This document shows positions 54,762 through 64,000 of a stretch of 64,000 nt of DNA, in pieces. Source of the DNA: JAAXGX01 sp965203565 (GTDB lineage: Bacteria > Acidobacteriota > Vicinamibacteria > Vicinamibacterales > UBA8438); assembly GCA_965203565.1 (NCBI GenBank), contig OZ241896.1, forward strand, positions 496,001 through 560,000, read 5' to 3'. Below the pieces are notes generated by a model that was not told the origin of the DNA, did not search any database, and saw nothing but the letters and a program-made list of their open reading frames with translations. Positions within the stretch are counted from its first letter, which is position 1; each line of letters opens with the position of its first letter. The position numbers and the translations under genes were made by a program.

Positions 54762-56312
54762 TCAATCGTTCCGCGCCTCGCTGCTGTCTTCCGCCGGTCC
54801 AGCCTGCTCCTTCGGCTCGTAGATTCTCCGGTACGCCCTCGGGTCGTTCCATCGGGGGTCGTCAGCGGGCAACAACTCGTACATGACTTGGTGGTCATCC
54901 ACCAGATCCGCATCCAGGAGCTCCTTCGGCGACGGCTCCTCCTTGACGAACCCGTTCCAGTTGAGGACCGCCCGGATCTTCTCCCAATCGTCGTAGAAGT
55001 ACTCCTGCAGCAGCGGAACGATCCGGGTCCTGAACGTCTCCGCGAGCGCCTCCACGGTGTCGACCCGCAGGAAGTAGGTATGCCCGATCCGGTGCTCCCG
55101 GTCGAGCAGGGCGGCGATGCGGTCGTTCATGGCGGCGAGGAGCTTCCGGCAGTCGACGCCGCCGGCGTCCGGGCTGACAAGCGTCGGGTCCGGCATCCTC
55201 TCCTCGAACACGAACCGCCGCCGCAGCGCGGTGTCCAGCAGGGCGATGGAGCGGTCGGCGGTGTTCATCGTCCCGACGACGTGCAGGTTGGCCGGCACGC
55301 CGAAGTCGTCCTGCGAACCGGGGAGGATCGCGCGCGCCTCGTCGTCCCGGCCGATCCGCTTGGAGTCTTCGATCAGGGTGATCAGCTCGCCGAAGATTCG
55401 GGCGACGTTGCCGCGGTTGATCTCGTCGATGATCAGCACGTAGCGCCCGGCCGGGTCCTTCTGAGCGCGTTCCGCGATCTGCCGGAACACGCCGCGCGAC
55501 AGCTTGTACCGGACGTCGCCGGCCGCCGCGTCCAGCACGGGACGGATCCCTTCGATGAACTCCTCGTAGGTGGTGTTCTGGTGGAACGTCACCATCGCGA
55601 TCCGGCCCTCGCGGCGAAACTCGTCGAACCGGCGCTTGACGGCGGCGCGGTCTTCCTGCGCCACCTCGTCCGCCTTCCGGTTCTCGACTATCGCCACCGC
55701 GCGCGTGACGGCATGCCACGTCTTCCCAGTGCCGGGCGGGCCGTACAGGATCAGGTTCAGGGGGTGGATAGACGCCGACCTTTTCTGGTCCTTGTCCCGC
55801 TGATCGGGCTCGGAATGGGTGAATGGCTCCAGAGCGCGCAGGGAGCCTTGAACCTGGTCCTCGTAGTCGGTGATGTCGGTCAGCGTCTTGGTCACCAGAA
55901 GCCTTTCTCGCGGCCGGACGCCGTCGTCCGTTCTGGAGAGCCACTTCACGCCGCGGACGTGGCGGTGGCGGCGCTGGGGTCTCCGCTCGTCGAAACGGTA
56001 GTCCGACGTAACGACGCCGTGGCCGATCACATGCATCCGATTTTTCTTGACGATGATCACGTCACCCGGCTTCATCTCGCGGCAGAACTGCCAGCAGGCC
56101 AGCGAATTGAACTTGCCGAGCCCCAACTGCTTCAATTTCTCACGGCTTTCGTACTGTCGCAGATCGTCTGACGCCACCTCGGGGTAGTCGATGGTCGCGA
56201 CGCCTTCGGCGTTCCAGGCGGCCCATTCGCTCGCGCCGCCGCCGGCGCTCATCAGCCAGTAGCGGGTCGGGGGTGAGACCGGCTTTGACATCGAGGCCTG
56301 GGTCTCTTTCAC
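54762..56312 (-). CDS. mcrB: McrB-type GTPase/AAA+ with N-terminal EVE-like domain
   Basis: A 516-residue protein. Residues of about 15-140 (RYWLMSAGGGASEWAAWNAE, then MKPGDVIIVKKNRMHVIGHG) form a PUA/EVE-like domain thought to read modified bases. The AAA+ module has Walker A GPPGTGKTW, VTFHQNTTYEEFIEGIRPV, Walker B VLIIDEINRGN and the McrB signature VVGTMNTADRSIALLDTALR. It should translocate on modified DNA and activate McrC. The GTG at 56312 is preferred (AAGGA 8 nt upstream) to the ATG at 56291. It follows the DUF234 ATPase gene by 22 nt. Confidence 0.88.
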   Translation of the reverse strand: MKETQASMSKPVSPPTRYWLMSAGGGASEWAAWNAEGVATIDYPEVASDDLRQYESREKLKQLGLGKFNSLACWQFCREMKPGDVIIVKKNRMHVIGHGVVTSDYRFDERRPQRRHRHVRGVKWLSRTDDGVRPRERLLVTKTLTDITDYEDQVQGSLRALEPFTHSEPDQRDKDQKRSASIHPLNLILYGPPGTGKTWHAVTRAVAIVENRKADEVAQEDRAAVKRRFDEFRREGRIAMVTFHQNTTYEEFIEGIRPVLDAAAGDVRYKLSRGVFRQIAERAQKDPAGRYVLIIDEINRGNVARIFGELITLIEDSKRIGRDDEARAILPGSQDDFGVPANLHVVGTMNTADRSIALLDTALRRRFVFEERMPDPTLVSPDAGGVDCRKLLAAMNDRIAALLDREHRIGHTYFLRVDTVEALAETFRTRIVPLLQEYFYDDWEKIRAVLNWNGFVKEEPSPKELLDADLVDDHQVMYELLPADDPRWNDPRAYRRIYEPKEQAGPAEDSSEARND

Positions 56313-56334
56313 GCGCCTGTTCCTTCACGCATCG

Positions 56335-57726
56335 TCAATGCGCCGGCGGCGCCAGGATCGTTTCCGGTCCGACGACGGGCGCGCGGTCCGGGCCGGACCG
56401 GACGGCCGCGGCGCCTCGTTTCAGCCAGAGCGCATGGCGCACCGGCCGGCCGCGGCGAAACGGCAGCCGCGCCGCCTTGCGCGCGAGCGCCGCGAGAAGG
56501 GCGGCGGGGTCGGCGCGGTCTGACCACTTCGCTTCTCCGACGAGCAATTGACGCCGGTCCGTGGATTCGGCCACCACGTCGATCTCCAGCGGCGCGCCGT
56601 CGGCGCCCTTCCCCCACCAGCGGGCGGCCGGGCTCCAGCGCGCGCCGTGGAGCGGCAGGCGGACCACCGAGTCGCGCGCCAGCCATTCCCATACCTCCGC
56701 CACGTGTCCCGGCAGCTGCGCGAGCACCTCCGCCTGCACTGGTTCGATCAGGTCGTGCTCCAGGCGGGACCGGTTCGGCGCCACGAAACGGTACCAGAAA
56801 AGCAGGAACGGATCGTCCAGACGGTACAGGCTGCGCCGGGTGGAGCGGGGGCTTTCGCCGAACGGCAGTTCGCGCCGGACGTAGCCGAGGTCGATCAGGC
56901 GGGCCAGCGGCCGGCTCAGGTTCGTGGCCGGCTGGCCGAGGCGGCCGCCGATCTCGCTCAGGCGGTGGCTGCCGCCGCCGATCAGCGCGAGCAGGGAGTG
57001 CGCCTGCACGGTGCTGCGCATGTCGTCCAGCAGGAGGCGGGGCGGCTCTCCGTGCAGCACGCCGTTGCGGTCGAGGATCAGCGCCGCGAGCGCCTCGGCC
57101 GTCGAACCGTAGTCCGCGGCCAGCTCCCAGTTGCGCGGCAGCCCGCCCCAGACGGCCCAGGCGGTCACGGCGTCCTCGGCGCCGAGCGGGAGCGCCTCGC
57201 GCAGCGCCGCCGGCGGCATCGGGGCGACCTTGACGATCTCCGCCGCCCGGCCGTACAGCGGCGCGGTCTCGTCCAGCGCCAGGCCGTGCATCATCCGCTG
57301 CGACGATCCGCAGACGATCAGGCGGAGCGGCCGCGGGGCCGGCGTGTCGAGGAGCCGCTGGACGACGCTCGGCAGCGCCGGCGACGCCTGCGTCAGCCAG
57401 GGCAGCTCGTCCAGCACCAGCCACGCGCCTGCAGGCGCCCGCGCGCGCCACGTTTCGAGCAGCGCCCCCCAGTCGGGGTAGGTCGCCGCCGCGAACCCCG
57501 GAACGACCCGCGCCGCCTCGACCGCCAGCGCCGCCCGCTGCACGCCGGCGTCCCCGAGATCGGCCAGGTAGTACGCATGCTCGCGTCCACGCAGCGCCTC
57601 CCGCAGCAGCCGCGACTTGCCGCACCGCCGCCGCCCGTAGACGACTATCAGCGCCCCGCCCGGCCTGGACAAGGCGCGCCGCAGCCGGGTCAGTTCACGC
57701 GAGCGGTCGAGAAACGGGAGGCGCAT
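56335..57726 (-). CDS. Archaeal-type ATPase with DUF234 nuclease-like domain
   Basis: A 463-residue protein. Walker A is YGRRRCGKSRLL near residue 32, Walker B WLVLDELPWL, sensor 1 VCGSSQRMM. A winged-helix part (HRLSEIGGRLGQPATNLSRP) is followed by a DUF234 domain with a PD-(D/E)xK-like core (PLEIDVVAESTDRRQLLVGE, then AKWS). Such proteins are orphan ATPases related to the two at 47951 and 49148, though from a different subgroup. The leader (57727-57841) is strongly AT-rich and contains iterated sequences, unlike the coding part, pointing to tight regulation. Confidence 0.85.
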   Translation of the reverse strand: MRLPFLDRSRELTRLRRALSRPGGALIVVYGRRRCGKSRLLREALRGREHAYYLADLGDAGVQRAALAVEAARVVPGFAAATYPDWGALLETWRARAPAGAWLVLDELPWLTQASPALPSVVQRLLDTPAPRPLRLIVCGSSQRMMHGLALDETAPLYGRAAEIVKVAPMPPAALREALPLGAEDAVTAWAVWGGLPRNWELAADYGSTAEALAALILDRNGVLHGEPPRLLLDDMRSTVQAHSLLALIGGGSHRLSEIGGRLGQPATNLSRPLARLIDLGYVRRELPFGESPRSTRRSLYRLDDPFLLFWYRFVAPNRSRLEHDLIEPVQAEVLAQLPGHVAEVWEWLARDSVVRLPLHGARWSPAARWWGKGADGAPLEIDVVAESTDRRQLLVGEAKWSDRADPAALLAALARKAARLPFRRGRPVRHALWLKRGAAAVRSGPDRAPVVGPETILAPPAH

Positions 57727-57733
57727 GAACGAT

Positions 57734-57787
57734 ATTATGCTATAAAAACATTATGCTTTATAGACATTATGCTTTATAAGCATTATA
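57734..57787 (-). promoter_or_regulatory. Three 16-bp iterons and -10 box upstream of the DUF234 ATPase
   Basis: Three direct 16-bp units with the pattern ATTATGCTWTATARRC lie head to tail at 57734-57749, 57750-57765 and 57766-57781, and a fourth begins at 57782. On the minus strand a perfect TATAAT box occupies 57787-57782, so the iterons fall between promoter and start codon (57726). A further imperfect 20-bp direct repeat is at 57788-57827. Repressor or autoregulator binding is likely. Confidence 0.6.
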
Positions 57788-57841
57788 TTCTTGGAAAAGC
57801 ATTTATCTTCTTGAAAAATATTTATTCCTGGGACAACGCTT

Positions 57842-58231
57842 TTAATGGATCGTGTACGGCTCGCTCAGCGTGAAGGCGGCTATCTCGACGTCGAACCGCC
57901 GGCCCGACGCGTTCACCATCTGGTACGTCCCCGCCATCGTGCCGAACGGCGTCGGGAGCGGGCAGCTCGACGTGTACTCGAACGATTCGCCGGGGGCGAG
58001 CGTCGGCTGCCGGCCGACCACGCCGAGGCCGCGGACCTCCTCGACGCGGTTGTCGGCGTCGGTGATGGTCCAGTGGCGGCTGACGAGCTGGACGGTGTCC
58101 GTTCCCTCGTTCGAGATCTCGATGGTGTACAGGAAGAGCCAGAGGTTGCGCGACGGCTGGGACCGTCCGGGCGAGTACCGCGCGGTGACGTGGACCCGCA
58201 CGCCGTCGGTCACCGCCTCCGACGTGTGCAC
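57842..58231 (-). CDS. apaG: ApaG domain protein
   Basis: A 129-residue single-domain immunoglobulin-like protein. TIEISNEGTDTVQLVSRHWT, PGESFEYTSSCPLPTPFGTM and GTYQMVNASGRRFDVEIAAF are ApaG signatures. The family is implicated in cobalt/magnesium handling, with no clear biochemical activity. The GTG at 58231 gives the usual length; a later GTG is also possible and no strong ribosome binding site is seen. Divergent from aat by 45 bp. Confidence 0.9.
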   Translation of the reverse strand: MHTSEAVTDGVRVHVTARYSPGRSQPSRNLWLFLYTIEISNEGTDTVQLVSRHWTITDADNRVEEVRGLGVVGRQPTLAPGESFEYTSSCPLPTPFGTMAGTYQMVNASGRRFDVEIAAFTLSEPYTIH

Positions 58232-58276
58232 GCCCGGTTGCCGCTGCTGAGGCACGCGAGATAATACGATGCTGGA

Positions 58277-58945
58277 ATGATCTCCATCAACACGCTGCTG
58301 GACGCCTACCGCCGGGGGCTGTTCCCGATGACGGTGGAGGGCCGCATCGCCTGGTTCTCGCCCGAGCGCCGCGGAATCCTGCCGCTCGACCGGTTTCACG
58401 CGCCGCGGCGGCTGCGCCGCGTCCTGCGCCAGGGACGGTTCCGCGGCACGACCGACCGGGCTTTCGCCAGAGTGATCGCGGCCTGCGCCGACCGGCCGGA
58501 CGAAGCGGGCCGCTGGCTCGACGCCGAGCTGATCGCGAGCTACGTCGCCCTGCACGCGGCGGGGCGCGCGCACTCGATAGAAGTCTGGCGGGGAGAGGAT
58601 CTGGCCGGGGGGTTGTACGGCGTGAGCCTGGGCGGGGCGTTCTTCGGCGAATCGATGTTCCACTCGGTGACCGACGCGTCGAAGGTCGCGCTCTGCCTGC
58701 TGGTCGAACGGTTGCGGCGGCGGCGGTTCCAGTTGCTCGACGTCCAGTGGGTGACCCCGCACCTCGCCCGCTTCGGGGCGATTGCAGTATCCCGGCGCCG
58801 GTACCTGGCGCTGCTCGCGGCGGCGCTGGCGGCGGACTGCCGCTTCGCCGACGATCCGCCACGGGCTGTTACGGCGCCGGCCGGTCGAACGCCGGCCGAT
58901 CCGTCCGCTGCGCAAGGTCCCAGCTCAGGTCGTAGACCAGCCTGA
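58277..58945 (+). CDS. aat: Leucyl/phenylalanyl-tRNA--protein transferase
   Basis: A 222-residue transferase that adds Leu or Phe to proteins with N-terminal Arg or Lys, marking them for ClpSAP. YRRGLFPM, IAWFSPERRGILPLDRFH, HSIEVWRGEDLAGGLYGVSL and GESMFHSVTDASKVAL are typical. The last 77 bp overlap the convergent M28 peptidase gene; the family core ends before the overlap, so the tail (TAPAGRTPADPSAAQGPSSG) is probably non-essential. Confidence 0.93.
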   Translation: MISINTLLDAYRRGLFPMTVEGRIAWFSPERRGILPLDRFHAPRRLRRVLRQGRFRGTTDRAFARVIAACADRPDEAGRWLDAELIASYVALHAAGRAHSIEVWRGEDLAGGLYGVSLGGAFFGESMFHSVTDASKVALCLLVERLRRRRFQLLDVQWVTPHLARFGAIAVSRRRYLALLAAALAADCRFADDPPRAVTAPAGRTPADPSAAQGPSSGRRPA

Positions 58946-60530
58946 CCACGCGCGTCATCTTCTCGTAGTCGAGCGTCTCCGGGCGGTCGCGCGCCGTGTG
59001 GTAGTCGGGGTGCAGGCCGGTGTGCACGAAGATCGCCGGCACCCGGTGGAAGAGGAACGGCCACTGGTCGCTGCGGCGCAGCAGGTTCGAGCGGTTGTTG
59101 TCGTACCGGAACCGCAGGTCGAGGTTCGTCAGGCGGTTGGCGGCCTCGGCGGCTTCCCGCAGGCCGGCGCTGAAGCTGGCGCCGATGACGTTGACGGCGT
59201 TCCGGTTCGATTCGGCCGTCTGCGGCGCGAGTCCGGTGTAGCGGCTCCCCCCGCCCTCCGGGACTTCTTCGCTGCGGCCGATCATGTCCAGATTGATCAC
59301 GGCGACCGTGTCGCGCAGCGGCGCGAGCGGCTGCTCCGCGTACGCCCAGGAGCCGAGCAGGCCCCGCTCCTCCGCGTTCCACGCCGCGAGCAGGATCGAC
59401 CGGGCGGGGCGCGTCCCGCCGCGGCGGGCCGCGGCGTACGCTTCGGCGATCTCCAGCAGGCCGGCCACGCCGGAGGCGTTGTCGTCCGCGCCGTTGAAGA
59501 TCCGGCTCCCGGACGCTCCTTCGTGGTCGAAGTGGGCGCAAATGATCAGCCATTCGCCGCGCCGGCCCGGATCGGACCCTTCGATCAGACCGACGACGTT
59601 GTCGACCGACACCGCGTCGCGCCGCACCGACGCCGCCACCTCCACCGTGACGCCGGGGATCTCCACCGGCGCGGCGCCGCCGGCCTCTTCGGCGCGCTGC
59701 GCCAGCTCCTCCAGCGTCCCGCCGGTCCGGCCCACCAGACGCTCGGCCATCTCGACCGATATCCGGACGGCCGGAATGCGCAACGGGCGGACCCAGGCCG
59801 CAAGCTGGTAGCGGGGCACGCGCGGCGGCTCGGCCGGCCATGCCCGGGCGGCCAGATCGGGGATCGACCACCGGCTGGCATGGTTGTGCACGTCGTCGAC
59901 GATCGCGATCGCCGCCGCGCCGCGGCGCTGCGCCTCGAGCGCCTTGCGGACGGTCCGGCCGCGCTCGGACGCCACGACTCCGGCGAACCGGCTCTCCGGA
60001 TCGAATTCCCCCGGCTCGTGGTCGAGCACGAGGACGATCTTGCCGGCGACGTCCGCGCCGCGGTAGTCGTCGTGATCGAGGTCGGGCGCCGAGATTCCGA
60101 AGCCGGCGAACACCACCGGGCCGGCGGCGCGTCCGCTCCCGCTGAACGGCGCCGGGAAGAAGTCGCGCGTCATCTCGGCCGCCTCGACGTCGCCGCCGTC
60201 CAGCGTCCGCCACGCGTTCCCGTCGCCCAGTGCGGGCACGATCAGCTCGACCGGGCGCCGGAAGCTCCGGCCGGGGGCCGGCCCGCGCAGCCCGGAGCGC
60301 TCGAACCGGTCCTCGATGTGCTGCGCGGCCAGACGGTTCCCGCGCGTGGCGGCCAGCCGTCCCCGCATGGCGTCCGAAGCGAGCAGCGCCACCTCGCGCT
60401 CCAGGTCGGCCGCCGTGATCGACTCGCGGCCGGGCGGCGGCGGCTGGCCCGCGGCGGGGCGCAGGACGAGCAGTCCGGCGCAGACGATCAGTCCGGCGGC
60501 GGCGGCGCGAACGGTCATCGGCGCGGCCAT
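58869..60530 (-). CDS. Exported M28-family aminopeptidase with PA-like insert
   Basis: A 553-residue zinc peptidase with signal peptide (AAAAGLIVCAGLLVLRPAAG, then QPPPP). ICAHFDHEG, NGADDNASGVAGLLEIAEA, WNAEERGLLGS and INLDMIGR supply the metal ligands; the last histidine is in DYHTARDRPET. A PA-type domain lies at about residues 120-330. It differs from the M28 protein at 45015-46670, so the two are not recent duplicates. Converges on aat with overlapping ends. Confidence 0.9.
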   Translation of the reverse strand: MAAPMTVRAAAAGLIVCAGLLVLRPAAGQPPPPGRESITAADLEREVALLASDAMRGRLAATRGNRLAAQHIEDRFERSGLRGPAPGRSFRRPVELIVPALGDGNAWRTLDGGDVEAAEMTRDFFPAPFSGSGRAAGPVVFAGFGISAPDLDHDDYRGADVAGKIVLVLDHEPGEFDPESRFAGVVASERGRTVRKALEAQRRGAAAIAIVDDVHNHASRWSIPDLAARAWPAEPPRVPRYQLAAWVRPLRIPAVRISVEMAERLVGRTGGTLEELAQRAEEAGGAAPVEIPGVTVEVAASVRRDAVSVDNVVGLIEGSDPGRRGEWLIICAHFDHEGASGSRIFNGADDNASGVAGLLEIAEAYAAARRGGTRPARSILLAAWNAEERGLLGSWAYAEQPLAPLRDTVAVINLDMIGRSEEVPEGGGSRYTGLAPQTAESNRNAVNVIGASFSAGLREAAEAANRLTNLDLRFRYDNNRSNLLRRSDQWPFLFHRVPAIFVHTGLHPDYHTARDRPETLDYEKMTRVVRLVYDLSWDLAQRTDRPAFDRPAP

Positions 60531-60636
60531 TATCGCAGAAGCGGCGGCGCCTGCCCGTCACGGCCGGGCGCCGGGGAGGACCGTCGCGGCGTCGATGTGC
60601 AAGGTCGTGGTCTCGACCCGGCGGCGGCGGCGCGCG

Positions 60637-62163
<1,527 letters not shown>

Positions 62164-62201
62164 CGAAGTGGTATCCTACCGCCTTTCGGCCCTCTCCCCC
62201 G

Positions 62202-62594
62202 ATGCCAGAGCCGCCGGCCCGGCCGGGCAGCCTCGAGAGTCAGCGGCGCGCGGCCGTGACGATCGGCGTCGACGCGGCGGTACGCCACGTCTTTCTCTGC
62301 TGCGACCAGACCCACCCGAAGTGCTGCGGGGCGGAGCGGGGAAAGCGGGCCTGGGACTACCTGAAGCGCCGGCTCGCCGAGCTGGGGCTGTCGGCGCAGG
62401 GCGGGGTGCTGCGCACCAAGGCCAACTGCCTGCGGGTCTGCGAGGGCGGACCGGTCGCCGTCGTCTATCCGGAGGGGGCGTGGTATCGTGAGTGCGATCC
62501 GCCCGCCCTGGAGCGGATCATCCGGGAGCATCTGGTCGGGGGGCGCGTGGTGGCGGACCTGCTGATCACCGAGCGCGCCCTCCGCGGGTCGTGA
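62202..62594 (+). CDS. (2Fe-2S) thioredoxin-like ferredoxin protein
   Basis: A 130-residue protein. The cysteine pattern VFLCCDQTHPKCCG and KANCLRVCEGGPVAVVYPEG is that of thioredoxin-fold [2Fe-2S] proteins. It likely carries electrons in the cytoplasm. The N-terminal 20 residues are not conserved-looking; a later start is possible. The stop overlaps the GTG of the aldolase gene (GTGA). Confidence 0.85.
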   Translation: MPEPPARPGSLESQRRAAVTIGVDAAVRHVFLCCDQTHPKCCGAERGKRAWDYLKRRLAELGLSAQGGVLRTKANCLRVCEGGPVAVVYPEGAWYRECDPPALERIIREHLVGGRVVADLLITERALRGS

Positions 62595-63484
62595 AGCCGA
62601 TGGATCTTCGAGGCGTCTTTCCGCCGATACCGACGCCGTTCCGCGGCGGCGAGCTCGACCTCGACGCCCTGGGCGGCAACTGCGTCCGCTGGATGGCGAC
62701 CGGCCTCCACGGGCTGGTCGTCCTCGGATCGAACGGCGAGGCTCCCCTGCTCGACGATACGGAGTCGGACCGGGTCGTCGAGGCCGCCCGCGCCCGCGTG
62801 CCGGCCGGCAAGCTGCTGATCGCCGGCGTCGCCCGCGAGTCGACCGCCGGGACGATCCGCGCCGCGCGCCGCGCGGCCGAGCTGGGCGCCGACGCGGTGC
62901 TGGTCCGCACGCCGTCGTTCTTCCGGCAGTGGGTCTCGGACGACGCCCTGGCCGATCATTACGCGGCGGTGGCGGACGCGTCGCCGGCGCCGGTCATCCT
63001 GTACAACTTCGCCGCGCTCACCGGGGTCAGCCTGACGGTGGCGGCCGCGGTCCGCCTCGCCGCGCACGCCAACGTCGTCGGGATGAAGGAGTCCGGCTCG
63101 GACGTCGGATTCCTCTCGGAGCTGATCGACGCGACTCCCGAACAGTTCAGCGTGCTGTCGGGGTCGGCGGCCGTCTTCTACGCCAGCCTGCTCTCGGGGG
63201 CGGCCGGCGGCGTGCTCGCCCTGGCGTCGGTGGTCCCGGAGCTCTGCGTCGAGCTGTTCGACCTCGTGCGGGCGCAGCGGCTCGCCGAGGCGCGGACGCT
63301 CCAGCGCCGGCTGACGCCGCTGGCCCGCCTCGTCACCCGCCTGCACGGCGTGCCCGGCCTCAAGGCGGCGCTGTCCGTCGCGGGTTACGCAGGCGGGGAG
63401 CCCCGGGCGCCGCTGCGCCCGGCCCCGCCGGACGCGGTCGCCGAGTTGCGCCGGGCGCTGGAGGCGCTGACGACGCCGGCATGA
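62591..63484 (+). CDS. DHDPS-family aldolase (4-hydroxy-2-oxoglutarate aldolase-like)
   Basis: A 297-residue TIM-barrel enzyme of the DapA/NAL family. The phosphate/carboxylate loop reads GSNGEAPLL (GTTGE in DapA), the tyrosine is in PVILYNFAALTG, and the Schiff-base lysine is in VVGMKESGSD. The GSNGE loop and missing DapA-specific residues suggest a HOGA- or KDG-type aldolase and not lysine synthesis. The start may be the GTG at 62591 (overlapping the previous stop) or the ATG at 62600. The stop overlaps the M48 gene start (ATGA). Confidence 0.85.
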   Translation: MKPMDLRGVFPPIPTPFRGGELDLDALGGNCVRWMATGLHGLVVLGSNGEAPLLDDTESDRVVEAARARVPAGKLLIAGVARESTAGTIRAARRAAELGADAVLVRTPSFFRQWVSDDALADHYAAVADASPAPVILYNFAALTGVSLTVAAAVRLAAHANVVGMKESGSDVGFLSELIDATPEQFSVLSGSAAVFYASLLSGAAGGVLALASVVPELCVELFDLVRAQRLAEARTLQRRLTPLARLVTRLHGVPGLKAALSVAGYAGGEPRAPLRPAPPDAVAELRRALEALTTPA

Positions 63485-64000
63485 CTTGCGATGCATCCGC
63501 CCGCCGGCGCGTGCGCCCGGCCGGCTGGCGGCGTCCGACGGCGGCCTGCGCGCTCGTGCTGGCCGGCGCCTGCGCCACGAACCCGGTCACCGGCAAGCGG
63601 GAGCTCGCCCTGATGACCGAGGCCCAGGAGATCGCGATGGGCCGCGACGCCGACGCGCAGATCCGGGAGCAGATGGGGGTGTACGACTCCCCGGCGCTGC
63701 AGGCGTACGTCGAGGACCTCGGCCATCGGCTCGCGGCGGTCTCGCACCGGCCGAACCTGCCGTGGCGTTTCGCGATCGTCGACTCTCCCGCCGTCAACGC
63801 GTTCGCGCTCCCCGGCGGGTACGTCTACCTGACGCGCGGGATCATGGCGTATCTGGGCGACGAGGCGGAACTGGCGGGCGTGCTCGGGCACGAGATCGGC
63901 CACGTCACCGCGCGCCACTCCGTCCAGCAGTATTCGCGGGCCGCCGGCGCGCAGTGGGGCTTGGCGCTCGGGCAGATCTTCGCGCCCCGGATGCGGAGCA
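63481..64000 (+). CDS. M48-family metallopeptidase, partial at the window end
   Basis: The first 173 residues of an exported zinc peptidase. A lipoprotein-like signal ends in LVLAGACATNPVTGKREL; the catalytic motif GHEIGHVTARHSVQQ supplies the HExxH site and FALPGGYVYLTRG precedes it. This is the BepA/LoiP-like group that maintains outer membrane proteins. The ATG overlaps the aldolase stop. The gene continues beyond 64000. Confidence 0.9.
   Translation, partial: MTCDASARRRVRPAGWRRPTAACALVLAGACATNPVTGKRELALMTEAQEIAMGRDADAQIREQMGVYDSPALQAYVEDLGHRLAAVSHRPNLPWRFAIVDSPAVNAFALPGGYVYLTRGIMAYLGDEAELAGVLGHEIGHVTARHSVQQYSRAAGAQWGLALGQIFAPRMRS

Overview
The window is a 64 kb piece of a GC-rich (about two thirds G+C or more by eye) bacterial chromosome. 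The gene set points to Acidobacteriota, perhaps the Vicinamibacteria: a secreted protein with the PDLQGVW motif, DUF885 and M28 hydrolases, a CoxSLM-type molybdenum hydroxylase, a PCYCGC-motif protein, and many GTG starts overlapping the previous stop as GTGA. This assignment is inference; no rRNA gene is present. No transposase, integrase or CRISPR array was seen.

Positions 1-20.2 kb are a dense defence-type island, lower in GC at its left end. Two operons converge near 3.3 kb. The plus operon encodes an unknown protein, a TIR-like protein, an Nmad2-type protein, a PIN nuclease and a MazG-type nucleotide pyrophosphohydrolase. The minus operon encodes a small membrane protein, a second TIR-like protein, an AAA+ ATPase, an unknown protein and a protein of the family described as the helical domain of 5-hmdU DNA kinase. 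Several of these families are associated with modified DNA bases. From 20.2 kb leftward to 7.4 kb lies a tightly overlapping six-gene operon: a HEPN-like/ATPase chimera, a P-loop ATPase, a DrmD-like SNF2 helicase, a DrmMI-like adenine methylase, a GNAT-PIN-PUA-like fusion and a small ASCH protein. It resembles a DISARM core without DrmABC, with an unusual effector end, and is the best candidate for an undescribed system.

Positions 20.3-46.7 kb are mostly core genome: fabZ; a regulatory cluster (hybrid histidine kinase, sigma-28-type factor behind a good sigma-54 promoter, mini-HisKA protein, HTH protein, NtrC-type regulator); Nudix; serS with tRNA-Ser(UGA) just downstream; galU; rsmI; glmU-glmS-pcrA with no spacing; coxS-coxL-coxM; secreted proteins; an orphan DpnA-like methylase; and an M28 peptidase. 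A 170-bp MITE-like repeat lies at 26.9 kb, with partial copies at 20.5 and 38.9 kb.

Positions 46.7-57.8 kb alternate defence-like cargo and core genes: a nucleotidyltransferase pair, three orphan ATPases whose AT-rich upstream regions carry symmetric or iterated sequences, enolase, and McrBC with an EVE-like domain on McrB. One ATPase gene sits between two exact 95-bp direct repeats. The last 6 kb carry apaG, aat, an M28 peptidase, an AbgT transporter, a 2Fe-2S protein, a DHDPS-family aldolase and the start of an M48 peptidase.
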